From Macquaria australasica (lineage: Eukaryota > Chordata > Actinopteri > Centrarchiformes > Percichthyidae): 64,000 nucleotides of DNA. A model generated the notes under the pieces. That model made no database searches. It saw only the letters and a list, made by a program, of their open reading frames with translations, and had not been told where the DNA came from. The position numbers and the translations under genes are program-made. The stretch covers positions 23,348 to 87,347 of the forward strand of contig SEMN01001199.1 of assembly GCA_005408345.1 (NCBI GenBank), given 5' to 3'. Below, piece by piece: positions 13,001-25,791 of the stretch (the first letter of the stretch is position 1; every line of letters begins with the position of its first letter).

Positions 13001-16000
13001 TGATCAGTTAAAGGGCTGCACAGATTACAGGCCTTGCTGTTTTTTTTCTTCCTGTAGATTCCTGACATTTCTCCACTGTGGACCCGTCGAGTCTCTCTGC
13101 ATGTTTTAGAAATAATCAGAGACTCAGCTCTTCTGAATGTTCTTATTCTGCTCCGACTGAACACAAATCAGAGGAACTTTACAGGATCTGGTTTCTTCTG
13201 GTTTAAGTTTCTCCTCCTAAAAGCGGTCAAATATCATCCCTCTAGTTTTAATAACCCGACTGGAAACAGCACCAGCTAGACTTGGAGCAGGTAAACCCGG
13301 GTCCAAGCACCAAACACAGCTAGAGACACTGAGAGACGGAGAGAGAGAGAGAGACACAGACAGACAGACGGAGAGAGAGAGACACAGACAGACAGACGGA
13401 GAGAGAGAGACACAGACAGACAGACGGAGAGAGAGAGACACAGACAGACGGAGAGAGAGAGACAGACAGTGTCTCAGACAAAGTTAATGCATCACAGAGA
13501 ATCAGCTGAGTTCAGATCATGAGGACGTGTTTTTCTGATTGTCAGTGATTGTACTTCAGTATTGTAGTAGATGGTGGAAATATTTCATATGTGGGCAAAC
13601 GTATCTTATCAGTAGGTCATCTATCTCTAATATACATGCAGAAATATTAATGTTAATACACGGCTGCTCACAAATCAAGAAAACCAAACACACAATTCAG
13701 TCCAACACGGGACAAGAAAAATAAACTATAAATATCATTTACAGCCTGTAACCACATCTCATACAGTCTCAGTTCTGGGTTTTGTGGAGCCGGTCCTGAC
13801 AGTCTCAGTTCTGGGTTAAGAAGCGCTGCTCCTCCGGAGGAATGAGATGTCAGAGTGTGAGAGAGGAGAGGAAATGTGGCGGCCATATGCTGCCGCTGTT
13901 TGTTTGCTCTGGCTGTTGCTTCTAATTAGCGGTGCTGCGATGTGCTGCCAGGTCGCCTGAGCTCTTCTGAGCGCGCTCAGTATCCACAGCGAGAAAAACA
14001 GTGTGGAAACTCCATCAGTCTGCTCAGCCTCCATCCGTCCATCCGCCGGGCATGATGGGAACAGAGACGACGAAACAAGTTTAATGTTGTAGAATATTTC
14101 AAATGTCTGACCGGTGTTGTGTTTCTGTACGTTGGATTTGAACAGATTTAGTTTAAATCAATCAGCCTCGTGTTCTGACTGTCAGTCTTCTCTTTTCAGA
14201 TTTAAATACAAAATACTCAGACTCTTATTCTGAAGGCTTTGCCAGCATATTGTGATGTTCCAGTGTTAATGCAGATCAGGATCTGGACGAAATGGTTTTA
14301 ATTCTGGATCATTTGTTTTTGATTTCATAAACAGATATTAATATAATAATAATAATAATAATGTACGTATACTTTAGGGTGAATCTTCCTCCAGTTTTGT
14401 GTCTGATTCTTTGAGCCTCGTCGCCTCTTTATTGAACACGGAACTAAAACACATTTTCAGAGGGGGGGGAATACCTGTCTATGGTTTTTAATTTTTTTTT
14501 TTTTTTTATTCTTGCTCACCTGCTTCTTTCCTCTTTACTTTATTCATTCTACTGAAATCCATTTCCTCCTAAGTGTTCAATACTTCAAATAAATAAAGTA
14601 TTAAACCTGCAAAAATCCTGAAACCGTTGTGTTGCTGTGAAGGATGCTGTCCTCTGGGCATGCTCAGTGTGTAACCCCCCCTCCCCTCTGTCTGTCTCTC
14701 AGGTGATGAACATGGACGGGACTGGGCGACGGGTGCTGGTGGAGGACAAACTTCCTCACATCTTCGGCTTCACTCTGCTGGGCGACTTCATCTACTGGAC
14801 CGACTGGCAGCGCCGCAGCATCGAACGTGTCCACAAACGCACCGCGGAGAGAGAGTTCATCATCGACCAGCTGCCCGACCTCATGGGCCTCAAGGCCACT
14901 TATGTACACAAGGTCTTCGGTGAGTACAGGATGCTGAAGGTCTTCATGTAAGAGGGCCGGGTTCAAGTCTTCTGGGCCGAGTCAAGTCCCAGGTCTTCTT
15001 CAGGTCCAGCTGCAGTCTTTCAGTATGCTGGCACCTGTTTTTTTTAGGCCTAATATTTAAATTACTTTTAGAGGTCTCAAGTCCAGTCAGCGTATTATAA
15101 GACCAAATTACAAACAGTACACTGACTCACCTGCGGCCCCTCCCTCCTCAGGTACGAACCCATGTGCGGAGAATAACGGCGGCTGCAGCCACCTCTGTCT
15201 CTACAAGCCTCAGGGCGTTCAGTGCGGCTGTCCCATCGGCCTCGAGCTCATCGCCGACATGAGAACCTGCATCGTCCCCGAGGCCTTCCTGCTCTTCTCC
15301 CGCCACACCGACATCCGCCGCATCTCCCTGGAGACCAACAACAACAACGTGGCCATCCCGCTCACCGGCGTCAAGGAGGCCTCGGCGCTCGACTTCGACG
15401 TCACCGACAACCGCATCTACTGGACCGACATCACTCTGAAGGTGAGTTTCAGAGAGCGGGAACCTGTGAAGACGGACCTCCTGCTGGTTGGCTGGAGGCC
15501 CGCAGTGAGCAGCAGTAATGGGCTCCCAGGAGACGCCAGGCTGGAAATAATTAATGGCTGCTCCCCTCCCCCTGCATCGCTTTTGCTTTATCTCTCCATC
15601 CCCCTCTCTTCTTCTTCTTTCTTCTCTTCTTCTTTTTCTTCTTCTTCTTCCTTATCTCGTCTTCTTCTTTCTTATCTCTTCTTCTTCTTTCTTATCTCTT
15701 CTTCTTCTTCTTTCTTATCTCTTCTTCTTCTTTCTTATCTCTTCTTCTTCCTCTTCCTCTCCAGTCTGAACATGAGATCCTGATTTTCATGGAATCCTGT
15801 TTGTAGATGTAATAGATTTCCTCCTTGTTGTTGTCAGTACAAATGGAGGACGGTTACATTTATTTTCTTTAGAGGCAAAAGTTAAAATATTAACTCCATA
15901 GACAAAAATTTGGGGCACATTTAAAGTAGAAGTCTGGTGATATTCTTCTTGTTTCCTCTTGTATCCAAATCCTGATGAATCTTATTTCTCTGTGTCACAG

Positions 16001-19000
16001 GGCTTCATATCGTTACCGCCGATATATCGTTGTTAAATGCCCAAATATCAGAATCCAAAATCCAGTTTATTCACATGAATAATAGTAGTTCAGTCGGATT
16101 CAGATCCCTCATTGAATCTGAACTTTAACCTGTTCCTGGTCTCGTCTGTCCACCCTGCAGACCATCAGCCGGGCCTTCATGAACGGCAGCGCTCTGGAGC
16201 ATGTGGTGGAGTTTGGTCTGGACTACCCGGAGGGGATGGCGGTGGACTGGCTGGGGAAGAACCTGTACTGGGCCGACACCGGCACCAACCGCATTGAGGT
16301 GGCCAAACTGGACGGGCAGCACCGGCAGGTCCTGGTCTGGAAGGATCTGGACAGTCCTCGAGCTCTGGCTCTGGATCCTGCTGAAGGGTGAGAACTGATT
16401 CTCTTCTCGGGAAAGTAGGAGCCTGAAGGTTCAGTTTATCAGATAAATTAAGATGTGAAAGACAAATCTTTAACGTTGGCAGGTGGCCTCTGGAATAAAA
16501 TGAAAGTAACTGAAGTGACGGTCGAAATACAAGATGTTTAGATGACAGTTAAACACTGAAGTGGAAGAGTTAGTCTATCTTTAAAATGAAACAAGATGTC
16601 AGCTGAAGTTTAAGAACTGAAAGTGAAGTTATGGAAGTTAGGAAGAAGTTTTTGGGTTGTTTTTTTTTTTTTTCCGAAGGCAAGGACCTGTGTCACTTGA
16701 AGTGTAAGCACTGAAAGGAGTTGAGCAGATTCAGAGAATAAGAGATGAGAGTAGCTGAAGTGTCAGGAGACGCGTTAAAGCTGAAACGAGGTGTTTAAAG
16801 GTTAAAAAGGTGGAGCCTCAGAGACGCTGATGGTGTCTCCTCTCTACAGCTACATGTACTGGACTGAGTGGGGGGGGAAGCCAAAGATCGACCGCGCGGC
16901 GATGGACGGGACGGGTCGGATCACTCTGGTGGCCGACGTGGGCCGAGCCAACGGACTCACCATCGACTACGCAGAGCGCCGCCTCTACTGGACCGACCTC
17001 GATACCACGCTCATCGAATCCTCCAACATGCTCGGTGAGTGATACGTCTTCCACGACACGACTTTCAGACGATTACCCAGTTATTTCTATAAAGTTTCAA
17101 TAAACACATTAATAATTAATAATAATTAATTAAACATACGTCAGCAGACAGACGGTATTTGGGGAAGGAATGACATGCAACAAAGGTGCCCGTAGGATTC
17201 GAATGTTCGACGTTGCCGTTAACATGTTATGAGTTTTAGCCACCGTAACGCTCCCAGCTGGTGCTGTTTTAATCATGTAAATGGTTAAACTACTTCCTGT
17301 CACAGGTATGCGTCACCTGTACACCTGTGCAGCACCTTTGTGGACTGTCAGGATCTATGAGTTGAGTGGCTGATATTTGGGTTTGTTTGCCGCCTGCAGG
17401 TTCAGTTTATCAGATAAATTAAGATGTGAAAGATCCTGGTGGTCCAGAGGTTTTAAGGTGCTGACTGTGGAATTGCAGCATCACGGGTTCGAGTCCGGTG
17501 GGAGACTGTTACATGTCATCTCTGCTTTATGCCATCTAGTAAAAATACTAAAGAAATGAGGTTTGAGGTTGAGTGTTCAGTCAGAAGCTGCAGGGTTCCC
17601 TCCAGCTCTTCTCTGCATGATAAAACCAGCCGGAGCCCTGTGGTCACATGTTCCTGCTCTCTGCACATACGTGAGCTTTGTGTTGGTGTCAGAGGACAGA
17701 AGAAGTTCGTGCTCTCCATCAGCTGCTCGCTCTCTGTATATTTACAGCAGCTGAAACAAAAGGCGCTCTGCTCGCTGGACTTTTGTCCTGAAGAGTTCCC
17801 TCTCAGTACGTTGGTGGATGTAGACCAGGACCAAAATATTCCTGACAGAAAACTCCTAAAACGATACTGTTATTAGACTGCAGGCTCAGCACACACTCAC
17901 ACTGCTCTCACAACACTACCAATTTTGTGTGCAGGAAAATAGCCTCAGTCTTGGCTCAGGAGGAGTACAGAAAATAACCCTCACAGGGCCAACGTCTGCT
18001 GCACCAGAGGCTTATTACTGCTCAACTCTTTGTGATTGCAAGTTTGACACCTGGTTTGAATTTAGCTTCAGTCAAGTTATTGTAAAACTACAGCTTAGTG
18101 TTTGTCATCAGTGTTTTAGTTGTGTATTTTGAACTTTGAATGAAAACAACACGATTCAGTTTCCTGTACGACATGAAAAAGTTTCTGTTAACAATTTCAA
18201 ACCAGTTTAGAAATGTTCTAACTTTGCTGTCGACTGAATGTGAGTTTTATTTTTCATAATGAAGTTACAGCAGGTCAAACAGATAACCTTCTGAAGAAAA
18301 CACAGATTTTCAGACTTTCACGTCACTGTTTAGTTTTCATTCATTAACAGAAGTTGTTAGTTTCTTGTTTAGTTTCTTATTTTGTTTTCATCTCCACCAA
18401 TCAGAGCGGCAGTTCTGGGATTTTCATTATAGATGAATTTCATTTATAAATCAGTTTCTTTAACAGTTGATAAAAATGATTAGAGAGGTTAGTTTGAAAT
18501 GAAACACTGTCATCTTTCTTCTGCTTCAGTCAGTGAAATACATGAAAACAAACAGACAACATATATAAATCTAATAATTCAAGCCAGCAGATAAACGATC
18601 AAGTCAAACAGTTGTCGAGAATTAATCTGATGGACAGAAAACTGTACAGAGAAACATTCACAACATAAACTTGATAATCGATGGCGCTGCAAAGACTCAC
18701 TGAGTTCGTATGTAGTTTTAGTTTTGGAGAAGTCTCACTTCCTGTTTGTCTTGACTCTCTTCAGGTCAGGACCGCGAGGTGATAGCCGACGACCTCCCTC
18801 ACCCCTTCGGCCTCACCCAGTACCAGGACTACATCTACTGGACAGACTGGAGCCAGCGCAGCATTGAGCGAGCCAACAAGACCAGCGGTCAGAACCGCAC
18901 CGTCATCCAGGGCCACCTGGACTACGTCATGGACATCCTGGTGTTTCACTCGTCCAGACAGGGCGGCTGGAACGCCTGCGCCTCCACCAACGGACACTGC

Positions 19001-19786
19001 TCCCACCTCTGCCTCGCCGTCCCCGTCAGCAGCTTCGTCTGCGGATGCCCCGCCCACTTCTCCCTCAACTACGACAACAAGACCTGCAGCGGTGAGACCG
19101 CCGTAAACCTGGTCCACACTAAACCCTAACCCCTGTATCCTGCAGCCCCCAGAACAGGAACCGTTAGAACCTCCGAGGCTTCAGTGTGTTTTACACTTTG
19201 TCTCTTCATCACAGAGCTTTCGAATATTAAAACAGCAAAGTGTGAAGATTCATTAGAGATGTTGAAACGGTGCAAATGAATCGTTCTGTGTCCTCCTCCC
19301 AGCTGTAACTACGTCAGTAAACGTCTGTGGAAATATTCTGTTGTTCTACTGACTCCTCTGCTCCGTCAGTACGGGAGGTAAATGCTGTCGTACGTTTCAC
19401 AAGAGAGGCGTGCAGTGAAGCCTGTAATTGATTTCACACTTCCCTGTTCACAAAATCAAATATTGATCATTATTGCTCTATTTTCTACTTTTCAAAGAAC
19501 TGTTTTTTTACATAGAGGCCTTTTATTTGTAGTTCTTAAGCTATTTGTTCCTTGTGCCTCCTGTAGATCCCAGCTGCACCGTGTTTACTCCTCCTGTGTC
19601 TCCTACAGAGGAATTAACACAAAACTGACCATTTCTAAATCCAGCAGGATCCAGAATCAGCTGAGAGGAAACACAGAATGTGGGCATGTTAACATGTCAG
19701 CGTTGGCATGCTAAGATTAGCTGAACGCTAATGTTGTTAATAACAACCTGTGAGTGTTCACGTCTTCCAGACAGTTTAATGATCAG

Positions 19787-19849
<63 letters not shown>

Positions 19850-22800
19850 CAACATCTTTGTATAATTTGGGCTGATGGTCTTTGGCTGACGGGAGGCGTC
19901 CATCTTTGTCAGATTTATCTGAACTTTCAGAAAAGTTTCCCAGCTGTAAATATGAGTTGGAAGTTGACGTGAACTCTGTTTACATTCTGACAAGTTGAGC
20001 CCGAGATGTCCTCACATGGCCACCGTACAGAGTTTAAACACATTTCCCTCTTTGTTTTTCTTTCAGCTCCGACTTCCTTCCTGCTGTTCAGCCAGAAGAC
20101 GGCCATCAACCGGATGGTGATAGACGAGCAGCAGAGTCCAGACATCATCCTGCCCATCCACAGCCTGAGGAACGTCCGAGCCATCGACTACGACCCGCTG
20201 GACAAACAGCTGTACTGGATCGACTCCAAGCAGAACGTCATCCGCCGCGCTCAGGAGGACGGAAACCAGGTAAACAACACCTGTCGGAAACCAGCGGGAC
20301 TCCGAACCTTTCTCTTTCAATACATCTTAAGTCCATTGATTGACAGCTGACATCAACCAATCTTCATTCATTCAACAGACACACACCTGAGAGGAACGTT
20401 AGCATGACGGTGGTACATTATTGTTAGCTCACCTTTTTATGTCTGTCTGCTTGTTTTCAGCAGGTCTGTAGATGAATTTAGTTTTTGTTCGTTGACACAA
20501 GCTCTGATACATTTTCTCACAGATTTTTGTCATGATTTAGTTTTCGTCTCGTTCTGGTTCGTCCACTGATCGGAGAGGAAGTTCTGGGATTTTCAGCAGG
20601 ATTTTGGATGAATTCAGTCCGTACATGTGTAGCTGTAACCGTTAATAAAACAGATTAATGAAGTAAAGCCTGTCTGTGGTTCTGTCTCTGCTCTCGTCCT
20701 GTCAGAGTATGACGGTGGTGTCCAGCTCTCTGGGCGGACCCAGTCAGGGTCTGCAGCTGTACGACCTGAGCATCGACATCTACAGCCGCTTCATCTACTG
20801 GACCAGCGAGGTCACCAACGTCATCAACGTCACCCGGACGGACGGCAGCAGGGTCGGCGTGGTGCTGCGAGGAGAGCACGACAAACCCAGAGCCATCGTG
20901 GTCAACCCGGAGAGAGGGTCAGTGTCCTCCCAAACACGTTCTTATCTAAAAGACACGACTGCAAAGATATTAATAATAAGATCAGTCTTTAACACTGACA
21001 CCTACAGCCGGTAGCTTTCAATTAGTGATTGATTGAAGAACACAAAATGATGTTTCTGTCAATATTTTTGAATTATTAGTGGAGGAGGCTTTAATTTCTG
21101 CCACCTTTTCTGCTCATTTATCAGAAGGAAGATGTATTTTATATTTTAGTTTACTGTTAATATTCTCCTTAAGAGATGCTATAGTTGTAGTAAAGATGGA
21201 AATAAGCCTGATTATAGAGTTAGTTCATTATTTATTAATATACTACCTTTATAATGAAGTAAAACAGGCCTCCAGGCTGCGTGCAGGGTTTAGGAAACTG
21301 CCGTCAACTTCACAAGTTTCACCAGAAGATTTCCTTTCAGTTGATTTGTCAGATTTCTTCTTCATGTCGGAAGTGAAACTGGTTTTAAATCCAGTTCCAG
21401 GAAACATTAAAGAGCTTCAGGTGTTGCTCTGACACCTCGGGTACATGCAGGTAGCTCTGAAGTACTGCAGTACTTTGTATTAAAACCCCTTCCAGAAGGA
21501 CTGAAGTACTTCAGGTTTAGTGAGCATCTCTGCTCCTGTTAGTAATCAGTCATTTGTTCTCTGGAAGCCGTCGCGGCTCGCTGGTGCCGAGTCGCTTGTT
21601 TGGAGCTATAATTGCAGGGTTTCCTTCGGGCCGGGGTTCGCGCGCTGATCTCTGGGTCACTGTGTGGTCGACAGATGAAGTCTGCAGATGTTTGGGTTCC
21701 TTCAGAGAGGAAAACACGCCAGGAACCAACGTCACAAACGCAGCCGTTTCAACTGTTCAGACCATCTGAATGAACTAGGAGCTGAACAGTTGTTGTGCTT
21801 CCCTCCTTGTTGTCTGCAGGTACATGTACTTCACCAACCTGCTGGAGCGTTCTCCAAAGATCGAGCGGGCGGCGCTGGACGGGACAGAGCGCGAGGTTTT
21901 GTTCTTCAGCGGTTTGGGGAAACCCGTCGCTCTGGCCATCGATAACGAGGTGGGGAAGCTGTTCTGGGTCGACTCGGACCTGCGACGCATCGAGAGCAGC
22001 GACCTCTCCGGTGAGTCTGAGGGGCGCAGTAATAATCAGGACCCAGCAGGTCTGGAAAAGGTCTGATACGACTCCTGCTTTCTCTAGTTTTACCTGTTGT
22101 CACTGACAGATTTTTAAAAAGGATATTTTTATCGCAGAAAACACAAAAGTTCTTCATGTAAGAAAACGTACAGAACTTGAGTAAATCATCTTGTTTACAG
22201 TTTTCAAAGGAACATGTAGTGAACTCCTCTTCTCCTCTTCCTCTCTGAGAGTCAGAGGTTCAGATTGATGCCACTCTCAGGTCTGTAGCTAAATATGAAG
22301 CTACTGCTGGTTAGCTTAGCTTAGCATAAAGACTGGAAACACGGGGAAACGGCTAGCCTGACTCTGTCCAAAGAAAACCGAATCCTCCTCCCAGCAGCTC
22401 TGAAGCTGATCAACACGTTATACATTAACAATTTGCAATAAAAAAATAAAAAAATAAAAAATAGACAGAAAAATCAAATAAATATCCCTCAGCACAGACA
22501 GTCAGATCATTTCTCTAAACTTCTCTGAAAAGTTTTGCACAGTAAACCTTCATGTGTCTGATGTTAAATACAAACCAGCTTCAAAGAAGCATTTTAACTC
22601 TTTAATCCTGCAGAAACAAACTCCAGACTGGTAGTTTAGTTCAGACTCCTGCAAGCCTGCCTGTCTGCCTCTCTGCCTGTCTGTCTGTGGGGGGTTAACT
22701 CTGTGGGGGGGCGTCGGGGAGTAAATGTGTGAACAGAGCAGATGAAGGAGGCGTTCTGTGCCTGGAGAGGGGAAGCTGGCTCGGAGCCTGGAGCTCAGCA

Positions 22801-25740
22801 CATTCCTGTGATTCTCCGGAGCCCCACGCAGGCCGGCAGGAATGTGAACCATCTGTAAACATCACCCCATCACACCGGGTCCTGGGTCCTGAGCTCCTTT
22901 TGGTGTTCCTGGTGCAGGACTGAAGACAGGTTAAAGCTCATTCTGGACTCTGTGGTCCTCTGCAGACAGTCTCTGCTGTGCTGGTTTAGTTTGGTGCGAC
23001 GGGTTCTCTCTGCAGAGGCCGCTGCCCCCATCAGGACGCTGCCAGTAATAACAAGTGACTGACAGTAGACCAGGACCATAAACATGTTGTGATGACATGA
23101 AGCCGACCCCGTTTAAACTGAAAAACCTGAATGAGTCACAAGTGAACCCTGACCTTTGATCTTAAGGCAGCTCAACAGTTCACTGATTTAAATTCATTCT
23201 GAAAGCACGTAGAAGTAGTTGTCAGGTGTTTGAAAGGTTTCTCAGGTGACTCCTGATACGTGATTTACAGCAGAACCTCCGAGCCTTAACATGTTCTCAC
23301 GTTTGATCAGCTCTGTGGTGAACGTGGACCGACCACACAGGTCCACAGGTGAGCAGCGACACACGATGCGTTCCAGCAGACGCTGTTCACCAGCGTCAAA
23401 CACTCAGATCAGTTCAGGATTTAACACATTCTGCTGTTTAATACTTGTGTGTGTTTAAACAGGAATATAATTATCCATGTCAGTAGTGTGTTACCTGCGG
23501 CTGACCTCAGTGTGTCCCTGTCCACTCCTCCTGCCCCCCTCCCCCCCACCTCACCCTCAGTTTCTCACCCATTTTGTTGCCTTTGCTCCTGAACGTTTTG
23601 GCCCTACAACCTTGTTTTGTTTTTTCCCCTCGGTGCTTTTCTTTAAAAAAAAAATCCAGGAGCCAATCGGATCGTGATCGCAGACTCCAACATCCTGCAG
23701 CCGGTGGGTCTGACGGTGTTCGGGAACCACCTGTACTGGATCGACAAGCAGCAGCAGATGATCGAACGCATTGACAAGACCACAAGGGAGGGCCGCACCA
23801 AGATCCAGGCTCGCATCGCTTACCTGAGTGACATCCACGCTGTCCACGAGCTGGACTCCAGGGAGTACAGTGAGTCCAGACACAGAAGCTGGTCTTCAGC
23901 TACAGATGGGGACAGAGCTCAGTGATGTTTCACAAAATCAATATAGAAAACACACCAAGACTGGACTTTTGTTCCCGACACAAATACTTTTAAAAAGATA
24001 TTTCACAATTGAATGTATGAGCAGATTTTTAAACGGAGAATCCAGAATATCCCCAGATTAATGATCTACACTGATATAAACCTGAGTTCTGTGTCCCTGC
24101 AGGTAAACACCCGTGCACCTGGGACAACGGCGGCTGCTCCCACATCTGCATCGTGAAGGGAGATGGGACGACCCGCTGCTCGTGTCCCGTCCACCTGGTG
24201 CTGCTGCAGGACGAGCTCTCCTGTGGAGGTAAAACACTCTGAACTCAAGGTCCCCTTACTGGCTTTCTCAGAGCTGAATCTGACGCTCTCGTGGTGTGTG
24301 TCCTCCCCCATCAGAGCCCCCCACCTGCTCCCCGGAGCAGTTCTCCTGTACGTCCGGGGAGGTGGACTGCATCCCGCAGGCGTGGCGGTGCGACGGTTAC
24401 CCCGAGTGCGACGACCGCAGCGACGAGGAGGACTGTCCCGTCTGCTCCGAGTCCGAGTTCCAGTGCGACAGCCGGCAGTGCATCGACCTAAGTCTGCGCT
24501 GCAACGGAGAGACCAACTGCCAGGACCGCTCAGACGAGAACAATTGTGAAGGTGAGACAGGTAACTCACCTGCACGCCACTTTGCTCAGGGAGCATAACG
24601 GCTTTCATCTGGGAGCTTTGGTAGAGACGTCCTGATCCAGTTAGTTTGGCCCAGATCCTGATCCCAGTCCTTTAATATTGATTATCTGCTGATAATCAAT
24701 ATTATTATCAGTCCGATCAGATTTATTGACCTAAATGTTGATGAAATGTGTTTCTGACACACTGAAGTAACATAAACCTGACACCTCATCACCACATCCT
24801 GAAGGTCCTGGTTCGGATCTGATCTGACTGAAGGTTTAACTGGAGGATGTGTCCTGAAACTGACTGAGATCATCTATAGAGAAGAGGTCTCACTCTTGAA
24901 CCACAGAAACACTCTGTGGTGTGACAGTGGAGCTTCTTCCCTCACGGAGGATCTTTGGTCCAGTTTGCTTTAGTTCTGAGTGATTATTGATCAGTGACAG
25001 TTGCTGCCTGAAGGTTTCCTACTGTCGGCTTTGACGAAGACAGAGCAGATTCGTTAGTGTCTGACTTTAACAGCTTTGTGTGTTTTACAAACCTGGACGT
25101 CAGAAATCCGAGTCAGATGAGTTTGTTGTGTCCAACCAACAGTCCAGACCTCACCATGATTTACAGTACATTTAAATTATTAGTTATTAAAAGGAAAAGC
25201 AGCAATCTTCACATTAGAGCCGCTGCAACCAGGAAATGCTTTACAGGAAAAAGGACTTAGTAACTGCCACTGTTGGATAAATGTAGTAAAAAGTGCAGTT
25301 TTCCCTCTGAGATCTGGGGAAGTAGAAAGTACAAGTACCTCGATGTCTTCCCCTGTTAAACCTCTTCTGGTGTAAAATAACAGTTTGATCTGAATCTGTC
25401 TGAATGTTTCAACATATACATTGCACATGTTTCGTTCCTGCTCATTATTCCCACAGTGATGTCTGTCAGGACAAGAAGATAGATTTTTAACATGATCATG
25501 AATTGAAGTGTGTGTGAGTAACGAGGCTGATGCTGTCTCTGGTTTCCTGTCTGTCTCTCAGTGCGGTGTCCTGCTGACCAGTTCACCTGCTCCAACGGTC
25601 AGTGCATCGGCAAACACAAGAAGTGCGACCACAACACCGACTGCACCGACAACTCTGACGAGATCGGCTGCTGTGAGTCACCTTCACTCAGTCTGACCTG
25701 TAATAGATTTCATTTTCATTCAAACTGCACAAAGTGTTCA

Positions 25741-25791
<51 letters not shown>

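Larger units (their letters stand above)
17035..18764 (+). other. lrp6 intron 11: two SINE-like insertions, otherwise empty
   Basis: About 1.7 kb. The first 500 bp carries two tRNA-like SINE fragments in opposite orientation and the right copy of a 42-bp direct repeat. The rest is AT-rich intron with no recognised feature. Confidence 0.8.

Noticed and set aside
15554..15783. Phe/Ser/Leu-rich plus-strand frames
   Set aside because: They translate the TTC/CTT polypyrimidine tract.
17434..17510. Functional tRNA gene
   Set aside because: A- and B-box-like sites are present, but the acceptor and anticodon stems do not pair convincingly; it is a SINE head.
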